In this document: piece by piece, positions 15,496 to 25,142 of the stretch | Position numbering within the stretch: position 1 is the first letter of the stretch | Layout of the letters: each line of letters starts with the position of its first letter | NCBI GenBank assembly: GCA_949289145.1 | Contig: CASEML010000074.1 | Span: 1 to 50,034 of the forward strand | From: an uncultured Eubacteriales bacterium | GTDB taxonomy: Bacteria; Bacillota; Clostridia; Lachnospirales; Lachnospiraceae | Direction: 5' to 3' | DNA: 50,034 nt | Translations under genes and position numbers: made by a program | The notes under the pieces: model-generated | Databases searched by the model: none | Told to the model about the DNA's origin: nothing | The model's input: the letters and a program-made list of their open reading frames with translations, nothing else

Positions 15496-18132
15496 ATGAA
15501 AAGAAAAACAGGAAGAAAAATAAGGAAAAAACTGGCAGTAGTTATAGTGGCAGGGTTGGTGACAGCAGCTTCCGGTTATACATATCTCTTGGCGAAGGCA
15601 GTGTTTCAGCGAGAAAATGCAGTGCATATACAAGCAGAATCCATTGAAAATTCCACATTGATCATAGGAACCCACTTAATCCATATCAGTGCAATGAATG
15701 ACGAGCTGTATCATATTGCAGTAAAATCGGCAGAAAGGTCAGCTCAAAATGACATTTACTATAAGTCAGAGTTAGGAGAGGGAAAATGGTATAATATCAG
15801 CAGTGCTTCTACTCTTGGCGATATTACAGAAACAGACAAAGCAGTGTCAGATGAGAAAATAGAAGAATTACTGCTGACGCACCATACAAAGTCAGACGGA
15901 ATTACTTATGATCTGAAAAAAAATATTGCGGTGTGTGTTTATGATATTGTGGATCCTTACGATTTAGAGAATTTAGAAGAATTGGAGCCGTTATGTAACC
16001 AGTATAGCCTGATGAAAGAACGTGAAAAAAATACAGATATGCAGACCAGCAATGGGAAACTTGTGGAAAAATTTTTAGAGCAGGATATAACCACAGAACA
16101 GACCAAGGTGTATGATGGACAGCTGGAAGCGTTACAGGCGTATTATACTAAAATGAAAAAAGAAGATGCAGCCAAAGAAAATATTGCTGTGGTGTTGAAA
16201 GTTATGGGAAAAGTAGATGCCTCCAGACGCAAAGAAGCATTGCAGACCATAAGCAAAGCCTTGGATGAACTGGAGGAAAATATCAGAGACATTTCTACCG
16301 TCAGTGAAAAGGAAGAGGTGCAGGCCTCAGAAATGTATGACGTGGATGAAGAACTTCTGGAAGCTTTACTGGAAAGTCAGGTAAAGGTGGAAGAAAGCCT
16401 GATTACTTACGATGGCAACAGTTTTGATGAGGGAACCACCAGAATGTCAAAGATGGAGTATGAACTGTCAAAAAGTCTGGTGCAGACTTGCGATACCAGT
16501 ACATCTGAAAGTGATGAAACTGTAGAAAGTCTTATTCACCTATCTCATATTATGGAGGGGAGTGTGATAGCTCCGGTCAGTGAAGTGGAATTGTTGGATG
16601 AGCTTATAAAGGAAATGGAAGATGAGTATGAAGCAGTGCTTAAGAAAGGCGTTGGGGAAACCGATGATGAAAGTAATGTAGAAGCAAAGCGCAGTGAACT
16701 GCAATTTTATGTACAAAGCAAGGCAGAACGGTTAGAGTCAGAAGAAGAACAGAGCTTTTTAGAAGAATGCGTGGAAAAATCTTCTAAATTTCTGGAAGCA
16801 GTGCCGGAGGGCACCACAGGGGAAGCTATGCTTGCCAGTGTTCATCAGTACCAAAGCTGGCTTCAGGAATTAGTAACAAAATCTGCCGCAGGCAATGCCA
16901 CATCCGAATTGCAACAGTGGCAAGAAGAAAAAGAAAAACTAGAAGAGCAGAAACTGTCTGCGTTAGATAATAACCAAGTGGAACAAGCAAAAAAAATCCA
17001 GGTACTGATTGATGAAAAAGTCAGTAAAATAGAGGCAGCGGAAAAGGAAATCAGTGATGAAATCAGTAAGTTAAATGAACAAAAGCAGCAGTTAGAAGCA
17101 GGAGAAGAATCAGAAGGAGAAGGGAGCAGCGAAGAAAAGATAGCAGATATTGAAAAGCAGATAGCATTGTTAAATGCAAAGCTTCCAGAGAATAGCACCA
17201 CTTTGCATATACAGGAAGTTAAAAATAAGCTGCTGCAAATGATTGAGAATCACCAGATAATTGAGAACGATCAGAAAGAGGCCGCCATTAACGTGGAAGC
17301 TTTAGGGGCTTTGTTGGTCTCAGGTTCACAGACGGCGGGAGAAGCCTTAAAGGAGGTGTATCAGGCAATGGCGGCAGACACGTATCTTTCTGAAAGCAAA
17401 GTGTATGATACACTTATGAGCAAGATAGAGGAATTAGTGGCAGATAATCAGGTGGTTATAAATCAAAGCCTTATGAGCGAGAGGGAAGCCTTTCAGGCTT
17501 TAAAGAGTATTTTGGGAGATGATATCGGAAATTTATTTATGCAAAATTCCAATACGAATGATATGGAAGAAAATAGCGATGCAGATTCCACAGAACAGGA
17601 TACAGAAACACAGATTGGATACCAATATATATACGATGCTTCAAAAGCAGATAAAACAGATCTGCAGGCGGCCATAGTTGCATTGGCTGATATGGTGGAA
17701 CAGACGGAAAACACAGCTTTAGAGAATCTTGCCTTGTCTATGGCGCAGACGCTTTATGAGCAGGAAGAGGATATGGGTATCTTTTTATGCAAAAGCGAAG
17801 GGCTGGAAAAATTTGCACCGGTGTCTGAACTGGCTGATTATCTGGGATATCGTTATGTTTGGAGTGATACAAAGAAAACAGCTGCTATGTCTAAGGGAAG
17901 TACATATTATAGTTTTCAGGCATTTCGCAGAGACGTAAACAGAGGGGAAGGGCAAAGAGAGGAACTTCCGTGTAACGCTTTGTTCACCCAGCAGGTATAC
18001 ATATCTTTTACTTACATAGAACAAGAATTTGAGTGCAGAGTAATCGATGTGGGAAATACAGGATATGGGATTTTTGCAGACGAAGTTGTGCTGGAAAAAG
18101 CAGAGAAAATAGAGCAGCAGCTTTTAAAATAA
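15496..18132 (+). CDS. 878-residue envelope coiled-coil protein with a C-terminal stalk-type domain
   Basis: A basic N-terminus and membrane anchor (about 12-34) lead into a small folded domain, then some 600 residues rich in Glu, Lys, Gln and Leu with clear heptads. The strongest coiled coil is about 470-545 (WQEEKEKLEEQKLSALDNNQ, then IEAAEKEISDEISKLNEQKQ). The C-terminus (about 768-850) matches the copper-amine-oxidase N-terminal-like stalk domain common in clostridial surface proteins (FAPVSELADYLGYRYVW). AAGGAGA ribosome binding site 15 bp after the TolC-like gene. Probably an extended extracellular rod working with that protein. Not an enzyme by any visible motif. Confidence 0.7.
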   Translation: MKRKTGRKIRKKLAVVIVAGLVTAASGYTYLLAKAVFQRENAVHIQAESIENSTLIIGTHLIHISAMNDELYHIAVKSAERSAQNDIYYKSELGEGKWYNISSASTLGDITETDKAVSDEKIEELLLTHHTKSDGITYDLKKNIAVCVYDIVDPYDLENLEELEPLCNQYSLMKEREKNTDMQTSNGKLVEKFLEQDITTEQTKVYDGQLEALQAYYTKMKKEDAAKENIAVVLKVMGKVDASRRKEALQTISKALDELEENIRDISTVSEKEEVQASEMYDVDEELLEALLESQVKVEESLITYDGNSFDEGTTRMSKMEYELSKSLVQTCDTSTSESDETVESLIHLSHIMEGSVIAPVSEVELLDELIKEMEDEYEAVLKKGVGETDDESNVEAKRSELQFYVQSKAERLESEEEQSFLEECVEKSSKFLEAVPEGTTGEAMLASVHQYQSWLQELVTKSAAGNATSELQQWQEEKEKLEEQKLSALDNNQVEQAKKIQVLIDEKVSKIEAAEKEISDEISKLNEQKQQLEAGEESEGEGSSEEKIADIEKQIALLNAKLPENSTTLHIQEVKNKLLQMIENHQIIENDQKEAAINVEALGALLVSGSQTAGEALKEVYQAMAADTYLSESKVYDTLMSKIEELVADNQVVINQSLMSEREAFQALKSILGDDIGNLFMQNSNTNDMEENSDADSTEQDTETQIGYQYIYDASKADKTDLQAAIVALADMVEQTENTALENLALSMAQTLYEQEEDMGIFLCKSEGLEKFAPVSELADYLGYRYVWSDTKKTAAMSKGSTYYSFQAFRRDVNRGEGQREELPCNALFTQQVYISFTYIEQEFECRVIDVGNTGYGIFADEVVLEKAEKIEQQLLK

Positions 18133-18163
18133 AAGGATATGCAACGCAGAAAGAGGGAATCAT

Positions 18164-18337
18164 ATGGTGGGAGCAAAGCAGGAGATAAAAGTGGAAAGAA
18201 AAAAAGAAAACAAAATAGAAAATTGCAGCCGGCTGGATTTTGACTGTTATTTGGATGGGAATGCAGCGCTGGTAAAAAAGCAGTATGGGTGTATGGACGG
18301 ACAAGGGGCTATAGATAAAGGAATGATGTTACGGTAG
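18164..18337 (+). CDS. 57-residue hypothetical protein
   Basis: ATG 18164 has AGAGGG 6 nt upstream. The product is a basic N-terminus (AKQEIKVERKKENKIEN) followed by RLDFDCYLDGNAALVKKQYG and a short tail. There is no membrane segment. It follows the 878-residue gene by 31 bp and ends 6 bp before the promoter of the response-regulator operon. I recognise no family. It could be a small adaptor or a decayed C-terminal fragment. The good ribosome binding site is the main support. Confidence 0.35.
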   Translation: MVGAKQEIKVERKKENKIENCSRLDFDCYLDGNAALVKKQYGCMDGQGAIDKGMMLR

Positions 18338-18343
18338 CAAACA

Positions 18344-18372
18344 TTGACTTACGGAAAAGCCAATGCTATACT
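18344..18372 (+). promoter_or_regulatory. Promoter of the regulator/ABC exporter operon
   Basis: TTGACT (18344-18349), 17-bp spacer, TATACT (18367-18372), predicted start near 18379, about 90 nt before the response-regulator gene. It shows that the exporter genes can be expressed apart from the upstream structural genes. Confidence 0.6.
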
Positions 18373-18470
18373 TTCCTTAATTCAGAAATTACCATAACAG
18401 TGTGTTAAAATTAAGTTTGTGATTGTATCTTTTAATATTGGCATTAACGTAAGGAAAAAGAGGAAAGGAA

Positions 18471-19157
18471 ATGCAGGAAAGAAAAAAAGTACTAATTCTG
18501 GGAGAAGTACAGCAGGCAGGGGAGAAGATTCGGGATGTGCTGGCAGAAACAGAGTGGGAAATAGAGTATATGCTTTCTGCGGGACAGCAGTTAGAAGAAG
18601 TTTCAGAACAGTCATTTGATGTGGCGGTTTTAGAATTGTGCTCGGAAGAAAGTATACTTTTATTGCAGAATATAAAGAAGAATACTAGAAATCCTGTACT
18701 GGGCATTGTTACAGAGCAAAGGAAAGAATTGCTAAAAAGAGCTTTAGAACAGGGAATGGAAGATTTTGTGGTAAGTCCCCTCAATTCCTGGGAAATTTTA
18801 GCCCGCATGGAAAATTTAAGAAAACGTTGTATGACAATAAAATCAGATGTGTGTAAAATGAAATCTTTTTCCTTGGATAAGGTTCGGAGAAAAGTAGTTC
18901 TGAAGTCTTCCGGAGCGGCGAACAATATGATTGAGCTTTCGCATACAGAATATATGCTGTTGAGTATGTTTGTGGAAAACCAGAATGTGCTTCTTACATA
19001 TAAAGATTTGTATAAAAAGGTATGGGACAGCGACAGTCTGGACGATGTGAGAACAGTGAAAGTACATGTTTCTAATCTGCGGAAAAAGATTGATCCCCAG
19101 GATATAGGCATTATCGCTAATGTGAGGAGGGCGGGGTATATATTTACAGATTTATAA
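18471..19157 (+). CDS. OmpR-type response regulator with a degenerate receiver domain
   Basis: 228 residues: receiver-like domain (6-115) and a winged-helix OmpR/PhoB effector domain (about 135-228; ELSHTEYMLLSMFVENQNVL, then TVKVHVSNLRKKI and VRRAGYIF). The receiver has lost its key residues. The phospho-acceptor Asp is Glu55 (DVAVLELCSEE), the acidic pair is reduced to Gly11-Glu12, and the conserved Lys of the KP motif is Ser102 (VVSPL). It probably acts without phosphorylation; Asp-to-Glu often mimics the active state. It is encoded 18 bp before the ABC ATPase, so it is probably the operon's own regulator. DNA binding looks intact. Confidence 0.85.
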   Translation: MQERKKVLILGEVQQAGEKIRDVLAETEWEIEYMLSAGQQLEEVSEQSFDVAVLELCSEESILLLQNIKKNTRNPVLGIVTEQRKELLKRALEQGMEDFVVSPLNSWEILARMENLRKRCMTIKSDVCKMKSFSLDKVRRKVVLKSSGAANNMIELSHTEYMLLSMFVENQNVLLTYKDLYKKVWDSDSLDDVRTVKVHVSNLRKKIDPQDIGIIANVRRAGYIFTDL

Positions 19158-19175
19158 TGCAAAGGAGGAGGTAAC

Positions 19176-19877
19176 ATGGCATTTGTAGAATTTAAGGATG
19201 TGGCTAAGACATACAAAATGGGGGAAGTGGACATACATGCCCTACGGGGCGTAAATTTTGAAATAGAAAAAGGTGAATTCTGTGTGGTGGTTGGTGCTTC
19301 CGGGGCAGGAAAAACTACTATCTTAAATATAATGGGAGGTATGGATTCTCTGACTTCGGGTAAAGTCATACTGGATGGGGAAGAAATTTCATCATACAAT
19401 AAAAAACAGCTGACGAAATATCGCAGATATGATGTGGGATTTGTGTTTCAGTTTTATAATTTGGTGCAGAATCTGACTGCGGTAGAAAATGTAGAATTGG
19501 CATCCCAAATCTGCAAAGATCCTTTAGATGCCATGACGATCATAGAGCAGGTGGGGTTAAAGGAACGTGCCCACAATTTTCCGGCACAACTATCCGGTGG
19601 GGAACAACAGAGAGTTGCCATTGCCAGAGCTATTGCAAAGAATCCTAAAATACTCCTGTGTGATGAACCCACCGGAGCTTTAGACTACAATACAGGAAAA
19701 GCAGTATTAAAGCTTTTACAGGAAACCTGCAGACAGGGTAAAAGGACAGTGGTAGTTATTACCCATAACCATGCGCTGACTGCAATGGCAGACCGCATAA
19801 TCACTGTGAAAAACGGAACCATTGCCAGCATGGAAAAAAATGAACATATTGTTCCCGTAGAAGAAATTGAATGGTAG
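19176..19877 (+). CDS. ABC transporter ATPase, MacB/LolD type
   Basis: 233 residues with all ABC motifs: Walker [10 protein letters not shown] (about 44-52), Q-loop [13 protein letters not shown], signature [14 protein letters not shown], Walker [13 protein letters not shown] and switch His in VITHNH. The sequence is typical of the MacB/LolD/FtsE-like group that powers mechanotransmission rather than substrate flux through the membrane core. AAAGGAGGAGG ribosome binding site. The FtsX-type permease follows 15 bp later, so the two form one exporter. Confidence 0.95.
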   Translation: MAFVEFKDVAKTYKMGEVDIHALRGVNFEIEKGEFCVVVGASGAGKTTILNIMGGMDSLTSGKVILDGEEISSYNKKQLTKYRRYDVGFVFQFYNLVQNLTAVENVELASQICKDPLDAMTIIEQVGLKERAHNFPAQLSGGEQQRVAIARAIAKNPKILLCDEPTGALDYNTGKAVLKLLQETCRQGKRTVVVITHNHALTAMADRIITVKNGTIASMEKNEHIVPVEEIEW

Positions 19878-19892
19878 TGCAGGAGGGATAAA

Positions 19893-22832
19893 ATGAAGTC
19901 GATGATGAGGAAAATCACCCTCCGGGAGATTAAGCAGAGTTTTGGCAGGTGGTTTGCCATTTTCGCTATTGTGGCTTTGGGTGTAGGTTTCTTTACCGGA
20001 TTAAAGGTCACAAAGGAGGCAATGATTGCCACAGAATACAAATATTTAAAAGACCAGAATATGTTTGATGCCTATCTGATTTCTACGCTGGGTTTTACAG
20101 ATGAAGATGTTGTTCAGATAGGAAAAGCAGAAGGCGTTGCCAAGGCGGCAGGAGGTTATGAGCTGGATGTGCTGTGCAGCAGCGGAGAGGACAACGAATA
20201 TGTGTTAAAGGCACATTCGCTGACAGAAGGTATAAATGAGCCGGTGTTAAAGGCCGGAAGGATGCCTCAAAAGGCAAATGAATGCGTGATTGACTCCGGA
20301 TTTATGGATGGTGAGGAAGCGCTTGGCAGTAAAATCCATGTGTCTGACAGCAATTCAGAAGATACAAAAGATATGTTAAAGTATCAGGAGTATGAGATTG
20401 TAGGTGTTGTGGACTCTCCCTATTATATGAATTTTGAACGAGGAACTACTTCCATTGGAAACGGAAGGGTGTCCGGCTTTTTTTATCTTTTAGAAGATGC
20501 TTTCGAGGCAGATTATTATACACAGATATTAGTAAAAGGAAATATAGATGAAAAATGCTATAGTGATGAATATAATAATGCGTTAGATGAATTAAAAGAA
20601 ACCTTAGATAAAGCTACTGCGCAGCGGGTAAAGCTGCGGTTTGAAGATATAAAACAAGAGGCGTTGGAAGAAATTGCTGACGGGGAAAAAGAACTGGAAG
20701 ATAAGAAGACAGAGGCAGAAAAAGAATTTGCAGATGCATGGCAGGAGCTGGAAGACGCCAGAATTCAGCTGGAAGATGGGGAAAAGCAGCTTAATGATGG
20801 GGAAGAGGAGATTGCATCAGCAAAGAAAGAACTTGCTCAACAAAAATCTCAGTTAGAAGCTCAGGAACAGACTTTGCTGGAAGCAAAAGCCCAGTATCCC
20901 TATGAATTTCTTCCTGAATATGCCCAGATTGAGCAAGGACTTGCCCAAGTGGAAGCCGGAAAACAACAGATTGCTTCAGCGGAAAGCACATTGGAAAATA
21001 GCAGCAGTGAGCTGGAAAGCAAAAAAGAAGAACTGGAAAGTGCAAGAAGAGAATATGAGGACGGCCTTAAGGAATATGAGGATTCCAAAGCGGAATATGA
21101 GCAGGAAATTGCAGATGCACAGGCAGAAATTGCAGATGCTAAACAGGAAGTGGCCGACTTGGAAGAACCGGATTACTATGTGCTTGGCAGAAATACCAAT
21201 ATTGGTTATGCCTGTTTTGAAAGTGATTCAGATATTGTCAATGGCATTGCCGATGTATTCCCTGTGTTCTTCTTTTTAGTAGCGGCGCTAGTGTGTATGA
21301 CTACCATGAATCGTATGGTGGAGGAACAGCGTACTCAGATTGGGGTATTAAAAGCATTGGGATATGGTTCTGGAAAGATTATGAGCAAATATTTATTTTA
21401 TTCCGGCAGTGCCGCTTGTATTGGTGGAGTATTTGGATTTTTTGCAGGCTCTGTTATATTTCCAACTGTAATATGGACGGCTTATGGAATCATGTATAGT
21501 ATGCCGGAAATTGTACTGGTATTTAATATTGAATATGCAGTAATTTCACTGTTAGTGGCGTTGATTTGCTCCATGGGGACTACATACTTTACCTGCAAAT
21601 ATGAGCTGGCAGAAAATACAGCTTCTTTGATTCGTCCAAAGGCTGCAAAAAACGGCAAACGAATTATTTTAGAAAGAATTCCATTTTTGTGGAAAAGATT
21701 AAAATTTCTCCATAAAGTGTCCATACGAAATCTGATTCGTTATAAGAAGAGATTTTTTATGATGGTGATTGGTATTGGCGGATGTACTGCACTGCTTACT
21801 ACCGGCTTTGGTATCCGGGATTCCATCATTAATATTGCTTCACAGCAATATGAGGAAATACAGATTTTTGATGTAGGTGTAACTTTTAAGGAAGACTGTC
21901 AGGGAGAAAGACGTGACTCGTTTTTAAAAGATGCGGAAAGATATTTGGAAAATGCGGTCTTTGCCATGGAAACTACAGTAGATATGGAAGTGGATAATAA
22001 GGTGAAATCGGTGAGCCTGGTGTGTATGGATGAAACACAGGAAATTGAAAACTGTTTTTCACTGCACACTGTAAAAGGAGAAAAAATTTCCTATCCGCAG
22101 CAGGGGCAAGTGGTGATTACAAATAAGCTGTCCCAAAAATACGGCCTGACTGTGGGGTCAACGATTACTTTGCGGGATGAAGATATGAATACTTTGCAGG
22201 TGGAAGTAAGCGGAATTTGTGAGAACTATGTGTATAATTATGTATATATTTCCAATACTACTTATAAAGAACAACTGAAAAAGGATGCAGAAATCAATAC
22301 GGCATACGTGAATATTGTAACAGATATGGATATACATGAAGCAGCGGCGGAAATTTCGGACATAGATAATGTGACTGCCGTTAGTGTAAATGAAGATATT
22401 AAGGAGCGCTTTAGCGGCATGATGTCCAGTTTAAACTATGTGATTATCCTGATTGTAATCAGTGCAGGACTTTTGGCATTTATTGTACTGTATAATTTGA
22501 CCAATATTAACATTACAGAGCGAATCCGGGAGATTGCTACCATCAAGGTGCTTGGCTTTTATCCGGGAGAAACTGCCAGTTATGTATTTCGGGAAAATAT
22601 GATGTTAACTGCGATCGGCGCTGTGGTAGGGCTGGTATTAGGACGTTTCCTTCATGCCTTTGTAATGGCACGCATTGATATTGATATGGTCAGCTTTCAG
22701 GTACAGATTCTTCCGTTGAGTTATTTGTTCAGTTTTCTGCTTACCTTTGTATTTGCAGGATTTGTAGATGGTGTTATGTATTTTAAATTGGAGAAGATCA
22801 ACATGGCAGAGTCTTTGAAATCTGTGGAATAA
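19893..22832 (+). CDS. ABC transporter permease, FtsX type with a long coiled-coil ectodomain
   Basis: 979 residues with a duplicated FtsX core. The first helix (about 20-40) precedes an ectodomain of about 430 residues, of which about 245-425 is a continuous Glu/Lys/Gln/Ala coiled coil (EKELEDKKTEAEKEFADAWQ, then EYEQEIADAQAEIADAKQEV). FtsX helices follow (PVFFFLVAALVCMTTMNRMV, then EEQRTQIGVLKALGYGSGKI), then a second ectodomain and a second FtsX set near 845-970 with the conserved EIATIKVLGFYPGE. The architecture suits MacB-like machines that couple cytosolic ATP hydrolysis to extracellular movements. The partner outside the membrane could be one of the upstream rod proteins. AGGAGGG ribosome binding site. 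Similar permeases are common in Clostridia, often in drug or cell-wall functions. Confidence 0.9.
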   Translation: MKSMMRKITLREIKQSFGRWFAIFAIVALGVGFFTGLKVTKEAMIATEYKYLKDQNMFDAYLISTLGFTDEDVVQIGKAEGVAKAAGGYELDVLCSSGEDNEYVLKAHSLTEGINEPVLKAGRMPQKANECVIDSGFMDGEEALGSKIHVSDSNSEDTKDMLKYQEYEIVGVVDSPYYMNFERGTTSIGNGRVSGFFYLLEDAFEADYYTQILVKGNIDEKCYSDEYNNALDELKETLDKATAQRVKLRFEDIKQEALEEIADGEKELEDKKTEAEKEFADAWQELEDARIQLEDGEKQLNDGEEEIASAKKELAQQKSQLEAQEQTLLEAKAQYPYEFLPEYAQIEQGLAQVEAGKQQIASAESTLENSSSELESKKEELESARREYEDGLKEYEDSKAEYEQEIADAQAEIADAKQEVADLEEPDYYVLGRNTNIGYACFESDSDIVNGIADVFPVFFFLVAALVCMTTMNRMVEEQRTQIGVLKALGYGSGKIMSKYLFYSGSAACIGGVFGFFAGSVIFPTVIWTAYGIMYSMPEIVLVFNIEYAVISLLVALICSMGTTYFTCKYELAENTASLIRPKAAKNGKRIILERIPFLWKRLKFLHKVSIRNLIRYKKRFFMMVIGIGGCTALLTTGFGIRDSIINIASQQYEEIQIFDVGVTFKEDCQGERRDSFLKDAERYLENAVFAMETTVDMEVDNKVKSVSLVCMDETQEIENCFSLHTVKGEKISYPQQGQVVITNKLSQKYGLTVGSTITLRDEDMNTLQVEVSGICENYVYNYVYISNTTYKEQLKKDAEINTAYVNIVTDMDIHEAAAEISDIDNVTAVSVNEDIKERFSGMMSSLNYVIILIVISAGLLAFIVLYNLTNINITERIREIATIKVLGFYPGETASYVFRENMMLTAIGAVVGLVLGRFLHAFVMARIDIDMVSFQVQILPLSYLFSFLLTFVFAGFVDGVMYFKLEKINMAESLKSVE

Positions 22833-22876
22833 ATATTTTATTAGCTGTGGAGTGGGAAAAGCAGCAATAAAATTTG

Positions 22877-22905
22877 TTGAATTATGTAAATTGATAGATT
22901 ATACT
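22877..22905 (+). promoter_or_regulatory. Promoter of the MarR gene
   Basis: TTGAAT (22877-22882), 17 bp, TATACT (22900-22905). It lies inside the longest possible reading frame of the regulator, which argues for the shorter protein start. Confidence 0.55.
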
Positions 22906-22941
22906 ATAAATAGCGAGGCAAAAGAAATGGGGGTGGCAGAA

Positions 22942-23385
22942 ATGGATTTGTATGAAAGTATGAATGAATTTTTGGTGGGCATATTCCGGGAAATTATGGA
23001 TATAGAAGAAAAGGCTATAATCACTTCGGAATTTAAAGATTTGACCAACAATGATATGCATATTATTGATGCGGTGGGTATCAAGGAAGAAAAGAATATG
23101 TCCGCTGTTGCGAAATCCCTCTCTGTTACTACCGGAACCCTTACCATTGCTATGAACAGCCTTGTGAAAAAGGGTTATGTGGAGCGTGTGCGAAGCCAAG
23201 AAGACAGAAGAGTGGTGCTCCTTTCCTTGTCGGAAAAAGGGAAAAAAGCCTATGAGCACCACAAAATATTTCATGAGAATATGATTAAGGCAACGGTAGA
23301 TAAATTAACAGAAACAGAAAAAGAAATTCTGGCAAAAGCACTGGTGAATCTGAAAAGTTATTTTGAAGAATATAAAATTTCGTAA
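22942..23385 (+). CDS. MarR-family regulator, FabT-like
   Basis: 147 residues from ATG 22942. The first residues (MDLYESMNEFLVGIFREIMD) match the usual start of FabT-like MarR proteins. An in-frame ATG at 22927 and a GTG at 22852 are less likely because the promoter lies between them and the gene. The winged helix covers about 45-110: NDMHIIDAVGI, MSAVAKSLSVTTGTLTIAMN, then the basic wing YVERVRSQEDRRVV. FabT controls fatty-acid synthesis genes in Firmicutes; no fab genes are in this window, so the target is open. It could instead regulate the adjacent exporter. It overlaps the convergent DUF885 gene by 28 bp. Confidence 0.85.
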   Translation: MDLYESMNEFLVGIFREIMDIEEKAIITSEFKDLTNNDMHIIDAVGIKEEKNMSAVAKSLSVTTGTLTIAMNSLVKKGYVERVRSQEDRRVVLLSLSEKGKKAYEHHKIFHENMIKATVDKLTETEKEILAKALVNLKSYFEEYKIS

Positions 23386-25118
23386 TAGTCACCCATGTAT
23401 TTTTCTAAGATAGAAAACGGTGCGGGTCCCATAGTTAAAATTATTTGATGAAAATTTTTTAAGTCCTGTGAGTCATCTTGAGAGAAGGCTTCCAGGGCCT
23501 TTTCTTTTAACTCGCAGAATTCCAAATAGCCAATATAATATTTCAAATAATTGGCAGGGGCTTCTAAGATGGCGGTTTGTATGGCACAGGCAGTGGCTTC
23601 TTCAGTGATACCGAACTGGGACAAAAATGACTTGATGTCTTCTAACTCCCAACCATCGTAATGGATGCCGATATCCAGCCTTGCATACAGAGAAAGGTTC
23701 AGAGTGTTGGTGTGCATATAATAAGTGGCCGATATATCATCCAGTCCATAGAGTCGGTAAGAATACATTTCTGCATAGGTTGCCCACCCTTCTGTGTAAC
23801 CACCAAAACTCAACAAGGAACGGATGTTGGGCAAACCATTTTGTGTGGAATACACTGTTTGGTACAAATGCCCCGGATACCCTTCGTGAGCTAGTGTAGT
23901 AAACAGAGAAAGCTCTTTTAAATTAGAGGCAGGGTTTATGTAAATTACATTTTCAGAACTGTTATCAATTGGCGGTGTCAAGTAGAAGGCGGGACTGATA
24001 TGTTCTGCCAGATTCTCATTTACATATTTTACCTGATAGTTTACATCCGAAAGGGCAGGAAAATCAGCGGCGATTTCATGACTTAAATGAAGAAGAATTT
24101 CTTCAGGGTTGTCATCAGAAAAGGAAGAAAGAGCTTCAGTGGCAATTTCACCGTTTTCTAAACAGGCTTTCAGGGAAAGCAGATCTGTTTTATAATATTT
24201 ATTGATCAAGGTTTTCAACTCTGGAATACTTTTAGAAGAGCCGGTAGTTTCTGCTACCAGTGCTTCGTAGTAGGAAGTTCCGTTTTTCAGGTAACAGAGA
24301 CCATTCTGATTATTGGAATAAGGTTTTAGTTCCTTTAGGGCAGAGATTAAGCTTTTGTAGGCAGGGATCACATGGCTGATAAAAGCCTGCATGTTTTGAG
24401 ATTTGTATTCTAAGGCAAGGCGGCTGTCTAAATTTTGCATCTTATCAATTCGCTCATTAAATGTGGTAATCAACATATTTTCCGAAGGATTTTTCAAAAA
24501 ATCCTCGCACTGTGATATAATAGCATCAGCAGCCTGCTCCGACATAAAAAGTCCGTTTCGTGCTTTCTGCTTTTCAAAAGTAATGATAGAATTGTAGTAG
24601 TCGTCCACTTGAGACAGCAGGTTCAAATATACAGGAATATCGGAGGTTTGATAAAATTCATACTCCGACAGCAAAATAGGAAGCTGTGCCTGAATTCCGG
24701 TTACAGAGCTTAAAGGTTCTCCATAATAATAGAATAAACGGTTAGATAGTATCTGATTAAAATGATATTTTAAAATATCATAAGTCATCCTGTCTTCTAA
24801 CTCCAGAGAATCGTAGTCATACATATTGAGAATTTCTGTATATTCTTTTACACGTTTTAAATATTCCGTCTGATCTGCTGCATCATAGCTGCCCAGAGAA
24901 ATCGCTGGAGAAGTAATGCCGTACTCTTTTGGATTTTTCAACGTATAATGCAAATTTAAGGTATTTTGCGAAATTTCTTCCCGGAATATCTGGTCGCACC
25001 AGTCTGAAAAGCAAAGGGAAGGTTTTTCCGGAGTCACCGATACTTCCGAAGCAGCACAGCTTGAGAAGAAGCAGAGGGAAAGACAGAGATAACAAAGCAA
25101 TAATTTCAGGTACCGCAA
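23358..25118 (-). CDS. DUF885-family lipoprotein, putative metallopeptidase
   Basis: 586 residues. The N-terminus is a lipoprotein signal (LLCYLCLSLCFFSSCAASE, lipobox Cys near residue 21), so the protein is tethered outside the membrane. The C-terminal half carries HEGYPGH preceded by TTLAH, the zinc-binding HExxH-like signature of DUF885 proteins. A second conserved acidic segment, GGYTEGWATYAEMYSY, follows. Family members are thought to be peptidases, but the substrate is unknown. The start is TTG (25118) with GGGGG 8-10 nt upstream. The start region lies close to the divergent structured RNA at 25143. Tail-to-tail overlap with the MarR gene. Confidence 0.88.
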   Translation of the reverse strand: MRYLKLLLCYLCLSLCFFSSCAASEVSVTPEKPSLCFSDWCDQIFREEISQNTLNLHYTLKNPKEYGITSPAISLGSYDAADQTEYLKRVKEYTEILNMYDYDSLELEDRMTYDILKYHFNQILSNRLFYYYGEPLSSVTGIQAQLPILLSEYEFYQTSDIPVYLNLLSQVDDYYNSIITFEKQKARNGLFMSEQAADAIISQCEDFLKNPSENMLITTFNERIDKMQNLDSRLALEYKSQNMQAFISHVIPAYKSLISALKELKPYSNNQNGLCYLKNGTSYYEALVAETTGSSKSIPELKTLINKYYKTDLLSLKACLENGEIATEALSSFSDDNPEEILLHLSHEIAADFPALSDVNYQVKYVNENLAEHISPAFYLTPPIDNSSENVIYINPASNLKELSLFTTLAHEGYPGHLYQTVYSTQNGLPNIRSLLSFGGYTEGWATYAEMYSYRLYGLDDISATYYMHTNTLNLSLYARLDIGIHYDGWELEDIKSFLSQFGITEEATACAIQTAILEAPANYLKYYIGYLEFCELKEKALEAFSQDDSQDLKNFHQIILTMGPAPFSILEKYMGDYYEILYSSK

Positions 25119-25142
25119 GTGAAGGCCCCCTTTTTAGATACT

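Noticed and set aside
7865..18132. Contractile injection system or prophage tail locus
   Set aside because: Only one domain recalls such loci; no sheath, tube, baseplate, AAA ATPase or phage genes are present.
18389..19399. Open frame of 336 codons on the minus strand
   Set aside because: It lies opposite a well-supported response regulator and the start of an ABC ATPase; composition is that of an antisense shadow and no motif is seen.
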